Of a DNA stretch of 64,000 bases, positions 19,766 to 29,890 are shown in pieces. The notes beneath the pieces were generated by a model, which ran no database searches, was not told the origin of the DNA, and worked only from the letters and a program-made list of their open reading frames with translations. Made by a program: the position numbers and the translations under genes. The stretch comes from a bacterium (GTDB lineage Bacteria; SZUA-182; SZUA-191; JAJRXT01), in assembly GCA_024276125.1 (NCBI GenBank), contig JAJRXT010000129.1, positions 1 through 64,000 on the forward strand, written 5' to 3'. The stretch's first letter is position 1. Each line of letters opens with the position of its first letter.

Positions 19766-20557
19766 TTATATTTTACATTTTTTAGTCTGCTCGCGATAGT
19801 CTTGTGCCTCTATTTCCATTTCCTGACACATCTCATGTAATCTGGAGCGCAGCCTAACCCCAATACGATCAGCTAGGGTCTCTTCGTCTTTTTTCTTAGG
19901 ATTATCCATCCAATTAGAAGTAATAATGGTGATTAAACTGTCATTATAGCGTTTATTTATAATATAATTTACTATATCCCGCACCCAATCGGAAATTTTC
20001 CAGGCGCCCAAGTCATCAAGTACCAAGATTTCTTTGGTTATTACCGGCTCTAAAACCGAAAATTCCGATATGGGAGAGTTTGGATCATAGCTAAAACGTA
20101 TATCTTTTAATAAATCCCTGAAATCATAAAATAGGCATGGTATGCCTTTGCATAAGGTAAGCTCGCTTATTATAGCAACAGCCAGATGTGTCTTTCCAGC
20201 CCCGCAATTACCCATAAAAAATAATCCCTTACTCAAGTTCGGATATTTCCTGACAAATGTTTTGGCTAATTGACAAGAGCCTGATAAGTGGTGATTAAGT
20301 TTTTTATTCTTTCCATATCCCTCGTGGACTGTAAAATTATCCAGCCGGCAATGGCGGAATTTTTTGGGTATTTTGGCGTCTTTGTACAAATCCTGCCGCT
20401 TTTGTTCCAAATAGCAGTCACAGCGGTTTACTACCGACTTATCGTCTATAATATTTACTTCCCAACCGGTGCCGCCGCAATGCTTGCAGATAGATTCATC
20501 CGGCTCGTCAATCGGGACGGGATTCTTTATGTTTTTTATGAAAGATTGAATGTCCAT
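19766..20557 (-). CDS. DnaC-like AAA ATPase (putative helicase loader)
   Basis: N-terminal zinc-binding Cys (CKHCGGTGWE..., CDC), Walker A 'GNCGAGKTHLAVAI', Walker B 'ILVLDDLGAWKISDWV'. Confidence 0.85.
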   Translation of the reverse strand: MDIQSFIKNIKNPVPIDEPDESICKHCGGTGWEVNIIDDKSVVNRCDCYLEQKRQDLYKDAKIPKKFRHCRLDNFTVHEGYGKNKKLNHHLSGSCQLAKTFVRKYPNLSKGLFFMGNCGAGKTHLAVAIISELTLCKGIPCLFYDFRDLLKDIRFSYDPNSPISEFSVLEPVITKEILVLDDLGAWKISDWVRDIVNYIINKRYNDSLITIITSNWMDNPKKKDEETLADRIGVRLRSRLHEMCQEMEIEAQDYREQTKKCKI

Positions 20558-20656
20558 GCTGTTGTATTTAATGTGCTTTAGGCATAAAACTAGTTAATTT
20601 TATTAAATCGTATGTTTCGGGGTGTCTCACCCCGAAACTAATTGCTCACCGCAAGA

Positions 20657-20807
20657 AGACTGTGTCACAACCAGAAAAATCGCTTTTTTTCTGTCATTTC
20701 TGCGGAGACAGGAACCCATAACTCATTGAAAAGGCTGGATTCCTACATCAGCAGGAATGATTGGTTGAGAGCATTTTTATGGTTATAAACAGTTGTGACA
20801 CAGCCTC
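20657..20807. mobile_element. Family E element lying between family B palindromes
   Basis: agactgtgtcacaacc ... gttgtgacacagcct; flanked on both sides by tatgtttcggggtg(t/a)... family B units. Confidence 0.7.
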
Positions 20808-20886
20808 CATATGTTTCGGGGTGAGACACCCCGAAACATAAACATAACTCTAATAGCCATTTTCATAAATGCCGGCTTGCCCCGCC

Positions 20887-21549
20887 TTACAATTGATACA
20901 TCTCGAATTGCGGCACATTATACTCTTGGCTTATCATATCGTCAAGCAATTCTTCGCAGGTGATCTTATATGCCTCCGGCAGCATTTGCCGGCGATAGCC
21001 TTTCAGGGTTCGTTCTACCTTGCTTTTTAACTCTGCCAATTCGGTTTGCGGCAGGTTGGCTTTAACTTCTTTTAATGTTGCTCGTCTAATAGCAAGCAAC
21101 GTCAACTCCGCCTCGGCTAGCGATGTTTTTTTGTTTTCCAATTCGCCTAATAGATTATAAGTTTTTTGCCAGATAAAAAAAAGGGGGTCGCCTTTTATTA
21201 AGTTATTTTTTAGCGTTTTTTTTAGTTTTAATATATGTTCTTTTATAAATTGATTATCATTGTTCGGTGAATTATCTTCTATTGTGGTTGAACCCACATA
21301 TTGCTGTTTGAAAAAACGCCAGGATTTATTTACCTGAGTTTTGCAGTAGGCCAGGAAATTTATCTCTTCTTTTATTTCTGTTTTATTGTTAAATGTATTA
21401 TCAATGCCTCGCAGTATGACCCTAAGCGGTATGCCTTGCTCTTCCCACTCGTTCATAATCTGCCAGTCTTTGGGCGATAGTATCAGTCCGCTCCCCCTTT
21501 TTTTTAGAAAATATCGTTCTATCTCTGCGTAGTAAGTCATATCAAACAA
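20887..21549 (-). CDS. Hypothetical protein
   Basis: 220-aa ORF with no family I can name; just upstream of the DnaC-like gene on the same strand. Confidence 0.65.
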   Translation of the reverse strand: MFDMTYYAEIERYFLKKRGSGLILSPKDWQIMNEWEEQGIPLRVILRGIDNTFNNKTEIKEEINFLAYCKTQVNKSWRFFKQQYVGSTTIEDNSPNNDNQFIKEHILKLKKTLKNNLIKGDPLFFIWQKTYNLLGELENKKTSLAEAELTLLAIRRATLKEVKANLPQTELAELKSKVERTLKGYRRQMLPEAYKITCEELLDDMISQEYNVPQFEMYQL

Positions 21550-21615
21550 AAACGTATATTTATTTTTCGGCGTATCTTTGACCGAAAATTTGTTGGCAAC
21601 AATGTGTTTTTATAT

Positions 21616-22395
21616 TTAGGGGTTTTTATCCCCTTGGTTTCGCTGGTGAATATAATACAGCCCCTGTAAGGTAAGCCACGGCTCTATTATATTTATATAT
21701 TTGGAATAATGCCCTATTTTATCAGCTAATCCGCCGGTGGCTACCACTTTGGGTATTCCGCCCAGTTCGGCGCCGATACGTTCTATCATTCCGTCAACTG
21801 AGCTGATACAGCCGTAGAATAAACCGGAATGCAGGCTGTCTACGGTGTTTTTACCGATTACGGTATCAGGCTTTATGACGTCTACTTTTGGCAGTTGGGC
21901 TGTATAGCTGTATAGCGCTTGCGCTGAAATCTCAACGCCAGGACAGATTGCCCCTCCCAGATAATTACCTTTAGAGTTTAGCGCGCAAAAAGTGGTAGCA
22001 GTACCGAAATCTACGATAATCAGGGGAGCGCCATGTTGTTTATATGCGGCAACGGCATTTACCAGCCTGTCTGCGCCAACCTCTTTAAGATTATCATAGC
22101 ATATCTGAAGCCCTAAATCTACAGATGAATCTACCAATAGCGGGCTAAGTTTGAAATAGCGCCTGCACATACTAACTAGTGAATCGGTCAGCGGCGGTAC
22201 TACTGAAGAGATAACGGCGCTTTTTAGCTGGGAGATATAATCTGTTTCCGCCTTTAACAGCTGCAAAAAAAGCGCTCCCATCTCATCTGCCGACTGCGGA
22301 TAGCGAGTGGAAATACGCCAATGATTTATCAATTGTCCCTTGGCAAATACGCCAATTACAATAGTAGTATTGCCTAAATCAATAGCTAATAACAT
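21616..22395 (-). CDS. coaX: Type III pantothenate kinase
   Basis: 'MLLAIDLGNTTIVIGVF', 'GADRLVNAVAAY', 'IIVDFGTATTFCALNSKGNYLGGAICPGVEIS'. Confidence 0.93.
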   Translation of the reverse strand: MLLAIDLGNTTIVIGVFAKGQLINHWRISTRYPQSADEMGALFLQLLKAETDYISQLKSAVISSVVPPLTDSLVSMCRRYFKLSPLLVDSSVDLGLQICYDNLKEVGADRLVNAVAAYKQHGAPLIIVDFGTATTFCALNSKGNYLGGAICPGVEISAQALYSYTAQLPKVDVIKPDTVIGKNTVDSLHSGLFYGCISSVDGMIERIGAELGGIPKVVATGGLADKIGHYSKYINIIEPWLTLQGLYYIHQRNQGDKNP

Positions 22396-22445
22396 GTTTA
22401 TAATTTTATCTTTAGATATTGTTTTTGTGGTTGGTTTAGATAGTA

Positions 22446-22648
22446 TAACCCAAGTTGTTACCTATAGGTTTATTTTTGAAATATTTGGTTTTACATACCC
22501 GTCATTTAAAACGAAGCGAAGCCCTTCGCTTTGCTCGAGGATAAACTCCGTGAAGAATCTGCTCGCTGTTGCGGGGGGAGATTCTTCAGCCTTCGGCTTC
22601 AGAATGACAAAAATGGATAACTTTACCATAGGCAGCAACTTGGGTTAG
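22446..22648. repeat. Composite palindrome: family A core with a third type of terminal inverted repeat
   Basis: Outer arms tataacccaagttgttacctatagg / ccataggcagcaacttgggttagtata around a family A core (gtcattt...cagaatgac). The left-arm type also appears at 18292. Confidence 0.75.
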
Positions 22649-22775
22649 TATATGAGTCCAGTTTTTTCTTATGTAGCCGCGGGTTTTTAAACCCGCCATT
22701 GCGGGAGTCTTTCCCGATACGCCAAATAGGCCGACCTAAAGGTCGGCGACTACATGTTCTGCTATCTGTTATTTT

Positions 22776-23618
22776 CTATTGCCAGCCGGAATAAATGGCG
22801 TCCATGTGTTGTTGTTGTGTATAGTTTATGGTTATACGGCCTTGGTTTATCCTGCGGATAATTTCACCGGTTCTTATTATTAAGTCTGCGTTTTTATCTA
22901 TTCCCAGCACTTCTCCTTCAAAACGCTGCCCCAATGATACGACTTCAACCCAGCCTCCCGGGCACTGAACCAGTTTTTGCAGGCGTTTCCATAACTGGTC
23001 AAATCCTTCATTACAATATATTATATACCATTTTTCCAATTTTATTAATAGTTCTTTAATTAATTCTTCCCGCGAAAATTCTTTTTTGCTTTGTATGGCA
23101 ATTGAGGTGGCTGCATCTACGCCCTTTGGCGGGAACATCTTAAGCGTGTGATTTACGTTTATACCTATTCCGACAACAAGATGTTTTACTTTTTCTTTTT
23201 TCCACTGCGTTTCCACTAGGATACCGGCCAGCTTGCGCCCGTTTACTATAACGTCATTAGGCCATTTTATGCCGGATTTTATACCGGTATGCGAGTTTAT
23301 CGCTTCACAGGCGGCAATGGCGGCCAGCAGCGTTATCTGGCGGATATTTTCCACCAAAGTTTTCGGCCTTAGTATAATGGAAATATATATACCTACTTTG
23401 GGCGGTGAAAACCACTTCCGGCCATGGCGCCCGCGTCCTTTGGTTTGGCTGTCGGCTATTATTACCGTTCCTTCCGGGGCGCCTTCTTGGGCTAAGGTCA
23501 TAGCTGTTTCATTGGTGGAGTCGACTTCCTTAAAGGAAAATATTCTTGAGCCTATTATTCTAGTCGGCAGGCAATATAAGACAGTCGGTAATTTTAGTAA
23601 ACTATAATTACTTTGCAT
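22776..23618 (-). CDS. birA: Biotin--[acetyl-CoA-carboxylase] ligase
   Basis: 'FKEVDSTNETAMTLA', 'GRGRHGRKWFSPP', 'IKWPNDVIVNGRKLAGILVE', 'VVGIGINVN'. Confidence 0.9.
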   Translation of the reverse strand: MQSNYSLLKLPTVLYCLPTRIIGSRIFSFKEVDSTNETAMTLAQEGAPEGTVIIADSQTKGRGRHGRKWFSPPKVGIYISIILRPKTLVENIRQITLLAAIAACEAINSHTGIKSGIKWPNDVIVNGRKLAGILVETQWKKEKVKHLVVGIGINVNHTLKMFPPKGVDAATSIAIQSKKEFSREELIKELLIKLEKWYIIYCNEGFDQLWKRLQKLVQCPGGWVEVVSLGQRFEGEVLGIDKNADLIIRTGEIIRRINQGRITINYTQQQHMDAIYSGWQ

Positions 23619-24024
23619 GAAGTTATACTCTTAATGTTAGTTATACTGCAAAAGTTCATAAACTGTGATTTGTAAATATCAACAGTCCTTATGAAACAAG
23701 AAGTCAGGAGTCAGAATTCAGAAGAAAACGTCACTGACTCCTGACTCCTAGATTCTAAATTCCTCTTACCTGAATCACTATTTATGGGCTTCTTGAGTAT
23801 AGTGTTTAGGGAAATTAAGATGTTTATGGATACTTTATCTTGTGGAAATAGCTAATAAGAACAACTAAAACGGTATGTTGTATAAAACAGGGCTTTATCT
23901 TGAACGTGCCATCTCTTTGTCCACAATATGTAGTACATATCTAGCACATGTTAACTAGATGGCTTAAAATTGTCAAGTAAAAAATAGAATTTTGTCAAAA
24001 AAATAAAAATTTTTGTTTTATCCG

Positions 24025-24065
24025 TTGACACAACCCGTACTTTTAGACTAAACTAATTTAGTCTA
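24025..24065 (+). promoter_or_regulatory. Putative promoter with overlapping perfect palindromic operator upstream of the export gene
   Basis: TTGACA (24025-24030), 18 bp spacer, TAAACT (24049-24054); perfect inverted repeat tagactaaa-ctaa-tttagtcta at 24044-24065. Confidence 0.5.
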
Positions 24066-24144
24066 TATCTGCTGTAGCTTGCGGCGGATGTTCTTAAATA
24101 AGCATATAAAACAATTAGTTAACAGTCTTTAGGTGGTTTAGTAA

Positions 24145-24768
24145 ATGAAAAAAAGTATTATTTTTGTCCTGATTACGTTTTTTAGTTTTGTCGGTGGGAT
24201 GCGTCAGTATAATCTGATTCCGCTAAATTGTGCAGTTGCTGATGATAGCTCTGCTGTTGCGGCTAAAGATGAGGTAAGTAATGATTATCTGCTTCAGATT
24301 GCGGATGTGCTTAGTATAGAGGTTTGGAAGGATGATAATTTGACCAAAAAGGTTTTTGTAAGGCCTGACGGTAAAATATCATTTCCGCTTATTGGCGATG
24401 TTTTAGCTAAAGGGCGTTCAGTGGAGGAGTTACGTGCGGAAATAACTCAAAAACTTACCGAATATATCCCTGATGTAGCGGTTACTGTAATTGTAAATCA
24501 AATAAGCGCTACTGCTTACAAGGCTTATGTATTGGGTAAGGTCAATCAGCCGGGTGAATACGAGATAAAAGAAGATACCAGGGTTATCCAGCTTTTGTCT
24601 ATGGCTAAGGGCTTGATTACATTTGCTTCTCCTGAAAAAATTATAATTATAAGGCAGCAAGTGCAGGCACAGGTAAAAATTGATTTTAATTATGAACAAT
24701 TCGTAGATAAAGGCGAACTTAGCCAGAATATAAAATTAAAACCGGATGATGTGATAATAGTGCCCTAG
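24145..24768 (+). CDS. Polysaccharide export protein (Wza-like, Poly_export/SLBB)
   Basis: 'DYLLQIADVLSIEVWKDDNLTKKVFVRPDGKISFPLIGDVLAKGRSVEELRAEITQKL', 'YVLGKVNQPGEYEI'. Confidence 0.9.
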   Translation: MKKSIIFVLITFFSFVGGMRQYNLIPLNCAVADDSSAVAAKDEVSNDYLLQIADVLSIEVWKDDNLTKKVFVRPDGKISFPLIGDVLAKGRSVEELRAEITQKLTEYIPDVAVTVIVNQISATAYKAYVLGKVNQPGEYEIKEDTRVIQLLSMAKGLITFASPEKIIIIRQQVQAQVKIDFNYEQFVDKGELSQNIKLKPDDVIIVP

Positions 24769-24930
24769 TGCGAATAATTCGGGAGTTAATCTGACGCAAT
24801 GGTTACCTTTTGTGTTTCGGCATGTTTGATATTTCGGCTTGTCTTGCGCCGAAACCGGTAAGACGATGTATTTGCATAACAGTTTCGACTTCAGGAGAAG
24901 CCGAAATATAAACAAATCGGATAAATATAT

Positions 24931-26103
24931 ATGTATTTTTCTAATGTAAAATTGTATATAAGGTTAATGGCGGCTTTATTGTGCCTGCTGATTTTATTGT
25001 GTGTTCCCGGCGCTGCTTCGGCCAAGGATATTGTGGTTGAGCCTAAGCTTAATCAGGGATTCAAGTATAATGATAACCTTTTTTTGGATGATTCTCATGA
25101 AGTTGATGATTTTATTTCAGATACCCTGTTTGAGTTGAAATTGGGACATAGTAATGACACCTCAAATACTAAGATAAAAGCCCTTTGGGAGGGCTATAAA
25201 TATATGGATAATGATGATCTGGATACCATTGACCAGTATTACGAGCTTGATTTGAACTACCGCTTTGTTCCTAAAGTGAGATTTGAGCTTTTGAGTTATT
25301 ATTTAAATGACACCTATCAGGCGCAAAGCTATCAATTGGAAGAAGAGGGAGGGATTTTGCTTATACAGGAGGAGCGGGAAAAATATAATATAAGCCCCGG
25401 CATAAACTTTGAGCTTACCGAACTTGTGGCATTAAAACTGGAATACAATTTTAGCAATAACCGCTATACCGGCTCTAAGCTGGAAGATTATAAATTAAAT
25501 AAAGAATTAGCTGAACTTAAAATCCGCTTAAAGGATGAGAAAACCAGCCTGATTACCAGAGTTGATCATGGTTATTATGATTTTAAGAGCGGTTTTTTCA
25601 GGAATTATAATTTTATGACCGGGTTGAAATATCAATTACTGGAAAATGCCTCTTTTGAGTTTTTTGGAGGTTTTAGATATACAGATATAGATTTTACTTC
25701 CAAAAAAGAAAATGAAGTGGGATTTATTGCCGATGCAGCCTTAGATGTAGATTTGGAAAATGTGTCGTTTAACATTTGGGGCAGCCGGAAACTAATCGGC
25801 AGCGCTATTGGTAAACCATTATTAAGAAATGCGGTAGGCATTAAAATTACGCATAATTTTTCTGAAACATTCAGCGCTTTTTTAGAAGGAAAATTTTACG
25901 AAGATGAAAAAACCGGTTCTTTATCGAAGACAAAATATAATATATTTATAATCAAACCGGCGATAAGGTATTATATTAATAAATCCGTTTTCTGTGATCT
26001 TAGATATAGATTTGTTGGTATGGAAGATGATGTTGATAATTCAAATGCTTATAGTAATGAAGTTACCGCTTCTGTAACCTTTGATTTGGCAAATCTTTTT
26101 TAG
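24931..26103 (+). CDS. Outer-membrane beta-barrel protein of exopolysaccharide locus
   Basis: Signal peptide; alternating beta-strand pattern 'VVEPKLNQGFKYNDNLFLDDSHEVDDFI...'; follows the export gene. Confidence 0.75.
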   Translation: MYFSNVKLYIRLMAALLCLLILLCVPGAASAKDIVVEPKLNQGFKYNDNLFLDDSHEVDDFISDTLFELKLGHSNDTSNTKIKALWEGYKYMDNDDLDTIDQYYELDLNYRFVPKVRFELLSYYLNDTYQAQSYQLEEEGGILLIQEEREKYNISPGINFELTELVALKLEYNFSNNRYTGSKLEDYKLNKELAELKIRLKDEKTSLITRVDHGYYDFKSGFFRNYNFMTGLKYQLLENASFEFFGGFRYTDIDFTSKKENEVGFIADAALDVDLENVSFNIWGSRKLIGSAIGKPLLRNAVGIKITHNFSETFSAFLEGKFYEDEKTGSLSKTKYNIFIIKPAIRYYINKSVFCDLRYRFVGMEDDVDNSNAYSNEVTASVTFDLANLF

Positions 26104-26302
26104 TGTCGCGTCAAGTTTAAATTGACGGTTAAATCTGTCGGCTGGAGTTATTCCCCCTTTGATGTTTCGGCTTGTCTTGCGCCGAAACCGTTGAGGGCGT
26201 ATATAACTGTTTCGGTTTGGGGACAAACTGATACATCAAACACTAGTCTGCTTTATTAAATCAGATAAAACAAACTTAATCTAAAAACAAGGAGATTAAC
26301 TT

Positions 26303-27754
26303 ATGAAGCGGTTATCTCAAAGTGGGTTATTGGGACTGTTTGCGGCTGTATTGGCGGTTTCTTTGGCAGTTGAGGCACAGGCGGCAGCGCTTCATGTACC
26401 TGCTGATTATGCGCGTATTCAGGATGCTATAAATGCGGCTGTAAGCGGTGTTCATAATGTATTGGTGGATGACGGAGTTTATTCAGAGAGGATAACTTTT
26501 GGCGGTAAAGCTATAATTGTGGCTTCAGTAAATGGGGCGCAAAATACCATTATTGACGCGCAGGGGCTGGGTTCGGCGGTTGTATTCAGTAATAGCGAGG
26601 CTAATAATTCGGTATTGAACGGCTTTACCGTAAGGGGCGGGGCTGCAACCTATGGCGGAGGTATTTACTGTATGGGGGCTTCGCCTACTATTGTAGATTG
26701 TATTATTCAAAATAATACCGCCTCATATGGCGGAGGCATTGCTTGTAATCAAAACGCTTCGCCTGAAATTATAAATGTAATGATTTTAAATAATAACGCA
26801 CAGGATAGCGGCGGCGGTATTTATGCCGAGGCCAATTCCATGCCGCAGATTACAGGTTGTGTTATCAGCGCTAATGTTTCCGCTGGAAATGGCGGAGGTA
26901 TAGTTTGTTATCATTCTTCTTCTATTGGGATTGTTAACTCTAATATCGTTAATAATACGGCGGGGGGAGACGGCGGGGCGGTTTGCGCGCAATGGGGCAG
27001 CTATCCAAGTATTACAAATTGTACTATAGGCAATAATGCAGCCGCCGGTAATGGCGGGGCGCTTTATGCGGCCTTTTCTTCTGTTTATAATGTAACAAGC
27101 AGTATCCTTTGGGGAGATAGCGCTGGCGGTATTCCTAATGAGATTTCACTAGGAGCTACCGGCGCAGGGGCGTCTGTAAGCTATAGCGACATTGAAAACG
27201 GCTGGAGCGGTACTGGTAATATCAATACCGACCCGCTGTTTGCGGGAGCTGGCGATTATCATTTGACAGCTTTATCTCCATGTATTGATGCGGGTTTGCC
27301 GGCAGCCTATCCGCCTGACGATATAGACGGTGATCTGCGTCCGCAGGGTGCCGGTTATGATATGGGCGCTGATGAATATACGGAATATACGGTGAGGACT
27401 GCGGTTACTATCGGACAGCTTTATACTGAAGATGCTGCCGGTGACTGGAATATGGCATTCTCGTCAGGCGAGGCTGTTACTATAAATGAAGGTATAACTA
27501 TAGATGGAGACCCTGGGCTGCTATATGATTTACAGGTGCGCTATTTTCTAACCGATGCTTCGGGCAAAAGCTCTCTGTTGGGCGCTCGTTTATATCGCAA
27601 TTATAGTCCGGGGATATATTATATATATCTAACCGCTGAAATACCGCCGGGCGCTACTGTGGGTTTGGCCGGGGTGCGTAGCGCTGCGCTGCTTGCTCAA
27701 GGCGGGAATTTACTTGATAGAAGTACACTGGCCGGTTATGTAAATATTGAGTAA
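26303..27754 (+). CDS. Secreted right-handed beta-helix protein with C-terminal domain X
   Basis: Signal peptide; 'IQDAINAAVSGVHNVLVDDGVYSERI', repeated 'NNTASYGGGIACNQNASPEI'; 'DIDGDLRPQGAGYDMGADEY'; C-terminal domain X from about 27401. Confidence 0.88.
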   Translation: MKRLSQSGLLGLFAAVLAVSLAVEAQAAALHVPADYARIQDAINAAVSGVHNVLVDDGVYSERITFGGKAIIVASVNGAQNTIIDAQGLGSAVVFSNSEANNSVLNGFTVRGGAATYGGGIYCMGASPTIVDCIIQNNTASYGGGIACNQNASPEIINVMILNNNAQDSGGGIYAEANSMPQITGCVISANVSAGNGGGIVCYHSSSIGIVNSNIVNNTAGGDGGAVCAQWGSYPSITNCTIGNNAAAGNGGALYAAFSSVYNVTSSILWGDSAGGIPNEISLGATGAGASVSYSDIENGWSGTGNINTDPLFAGAGDYHLTALSPCIDAGLPAAYPPDDIDGDLRPQGAGYDMGADEYTEYTVRTAVTIGQLYTEDAAGDWNMAFSSGEAVTINEGITIDGDPGLLYDLQVRYFLTDASGKSSLLGARLYRNYSPGIYYIYLTAEIPPGATVGLAGVRSAALLAQGGNLLDRSTLAGYVNIE

Positions 27755-27784
27755 CTCATGTTACGCAAAATCTAAGAAAATACC

Positions 27785-27976
27785 GTAGGGTGGATTAAGG
27801 GGTTTTATATAGATGATATACATCATAAATTAAAGATAATAAAATTATACAATGATTACTCCGAATCCACCACACCTAGCGGTGAGCATTGGTGGTGGAC
27901 CCGCAATTATTTAGAAAACGTAAGCCCAACATATTTTATATAGGCTCTTTTCTTATATAGGCTTGATCCACCCTAC
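27785..27976. repeat. Family F long inverted repeat
   Basis: gtagggtggattaagggg ... ccgaatccaccacacctagcggtgagcattggtggtggac ... cttgatccaccctac. Confidence 0.75.
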
Positions 27977-28171
27977 ATGTAAAAGCAAGTTTTGCGTAAT
28001 ATGAGTGAGTAATATTCTGTTTTGTGTTTATAGCGATAATGCCGCTTGGTATTAGACGGTTTTTGTTTAAATGAGTTATTTATTTGATCTTGACTTTATT
28101 AATACTATGGCGCAATAATATAGCAGAAGTCTAAAAGACAAGTAATGTTGAATGTTCCTTGAACTTTATTT

Positions 28172-28342
28172 GAGATTGTGCCGTAACTGCGTAGAATCTG
28201 AAAAATGCTTTCAACCTGTTATTTCTGCGGAGGCATGAATCCAGTTTTTTAAGTAACTTATGGATTCTCGTTTTCCGTTTTCATGAGGACAAGCTTTACG
28301 GGAATGACATGAAAAAACAAATTTTCTGATTATGACACAGTC
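28172..28342. mobile_element. Degenerate family E element
   Basis: gagattgtgccgtaact ... gaaaaatgctttcaacctg ... gattatgacacagtc. Confidence 0.6.
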
Positions 28343-28444
28343 CGCGAAGCGTATTCGCAAAAGAACAATTCGTTTCGGCTTGAGACAAACCGAAACATAT
28401 AAATGAGATATTCCGAAACATTGATTTTATAAGAGAGGGAATTT

Positions 28445-29095
28445 ATGAGAGGATTATTTGAAAAAAGGATTGTTTTTGTATTGCTGGCTGCTATTTGTTT
28501 GTTTGGCTGTGTAGAGACCAAAACTTTGGTTAAAAGCGATGTGCCGGTAGCGAATATAGAAGTGCAGAAGGTTGATGAGGTGTTACCGAATATTGATATA
28601 TCGGGCGCTAAGGAAAACAGTATTGTGGTTAATACGCGTTTTTTGGCTGAAGATAAGGTGGCTATAGATTTTTTGGCGTATAAAATAAATGTGGAACCTG
28701 TTTTCGGAACAGCGATTAATTTGAGCTATGATTCTGGTATATTGGAATATGTCAGCTATAAAAGGGGTAATTTCCTTGAGCAGGCCGGTGAAGATATAGG
28801 TGTTTCCAAACCGACGTATATGATAAGCACAACCGATGCTCCCGCATCTTCGGCGCAAGCCGGTAATACTGCGGCTAAGGGTTTAATTATTGGAGCTACT
28901 TTGTTTAGAGGGACGCCGGGAGTTATTGGTACCGGCCGTTTAATCAGCTTGCTTTTTAATATTCAGCCGAAAACTGCTACCCAATTATTTTTTAGCAAAA
29001 AAAAATTAAAAAATTTAAAAGCCGGAGATATTAGTGGAATAATTTGGCCGGATAAAATCATCATAGGTAAAGAGAGTGTGCTTGAAGGAAGCTAA
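28445..29095 (+). CDS. Lipoprotein with cohesin-like domain
   Basis: Lipobox 'AAICLFGC'; 'AINLSYDSGILEYVSYKRGNFLEQAG', 'GTGRLISLLFNI'. Confidence 0.65.
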   Translation: MRGLFEKRIVFVLLAAICLFGCVETKTLVKSDVPVANIEVQKVDEVLPNIDISGAKENSIVVNTRFLAEDKVAIDFLAYKINVEPVFGTAINLSYDSGILEYVSYKRGNFLEQAGEDIGVSKPTYMISTTDAPASSAQAGNTAAKGLIIGATLFRGTPGVIGTGRLISLLFNIQPKTATQLFFSKKKLKNLKAGDISGIIWPDKIIIGKESVLEGS

Positions 29096-29594
29096 ACGCA
29101 ATAAAAATTTTTGCGGCTTATGAGCCACTGTTTGCGCTTAGGCAGTGTTTTAAATATATCTTTAAAATGTTGAAGTTTATTTTGGATGATAGAATATCGC
29201 TTTGTTTTATAAGTAATTTTGGTGTTTTTTTGTTAAAATTTGCGAATCTTCAGGTTAAAACCGTTTACTGCTTAGGAAATTTTTAGGTTTGATATGTAGA
29301 TATTTTGTGCTACTATAATATTATATGTACCTAAAGAAGCGGCTATTTTATTCTGAATTATGAACACACCACTCGTGTTGGAGCAACCCTACCGCATTTT
29401 ACTGTCCCTGTTGGTCTTTAGGTTTTAGCCCCTCGAAAAAAATAAGGACTTATCCATATAATAACGTGAGTCTGATATAAGAAATGTTTACATGTTATTA
29501 TATCTCAAGTGATTGATGCAAATTTTTCCTGTAGAGGGCGGGGTTTGTTCTGATGCTGTTGATAGGTTAGGCAAAAAAATATAACACTGCTGCT

Positions 29595-29686
29595 GTAGAG
29601 TGGATTAAGGGGGCTTGTGCAATAGATGTAAATCGCAAATTAAAGAGCCTTGCACTGTATGTTGACTACCCCGAATCCACCACACT
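29595..29686. repeat. Family F half-element
   Basis: gtagagtggattaaggggg ... ccgaatccaccaca. Confidence 0.6.
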
Positions 29687-29890
29687 TGCACTTGTTTATA
29701 AGCCAACTTAAGGCTACTGTCATTCTGAGGCTGGAAGCCGAAGAATCTGTGCGCATATGCAGGGAGATTCTTCACTCCACTCCGTTTCGTTCAGAATGAC
29801 AATTTTCTTTAGAACAAAGATACAGAATTAAATATGTTTTAATATGGGGTATAACAAAACCTAAAATTTAGGCTGGAGATTAAATAAATC

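Noticed and set aside
19766-21549. DnaC-like + upstream ORF as a prophage or IS21 helper
   Set aside because: No IstA-like transposase, integrase or phage structural genes nearby; flanked by housekeeping genes coaX and guaB3.
26640-27060. GGCGGA-rich repeats in the 26303 gene as a CRISPR or minisatellite
   Set aside because: They encode right-handed beta-helix turns (NN.A..GGGI); there is no constant repeat/spacer arrangement.
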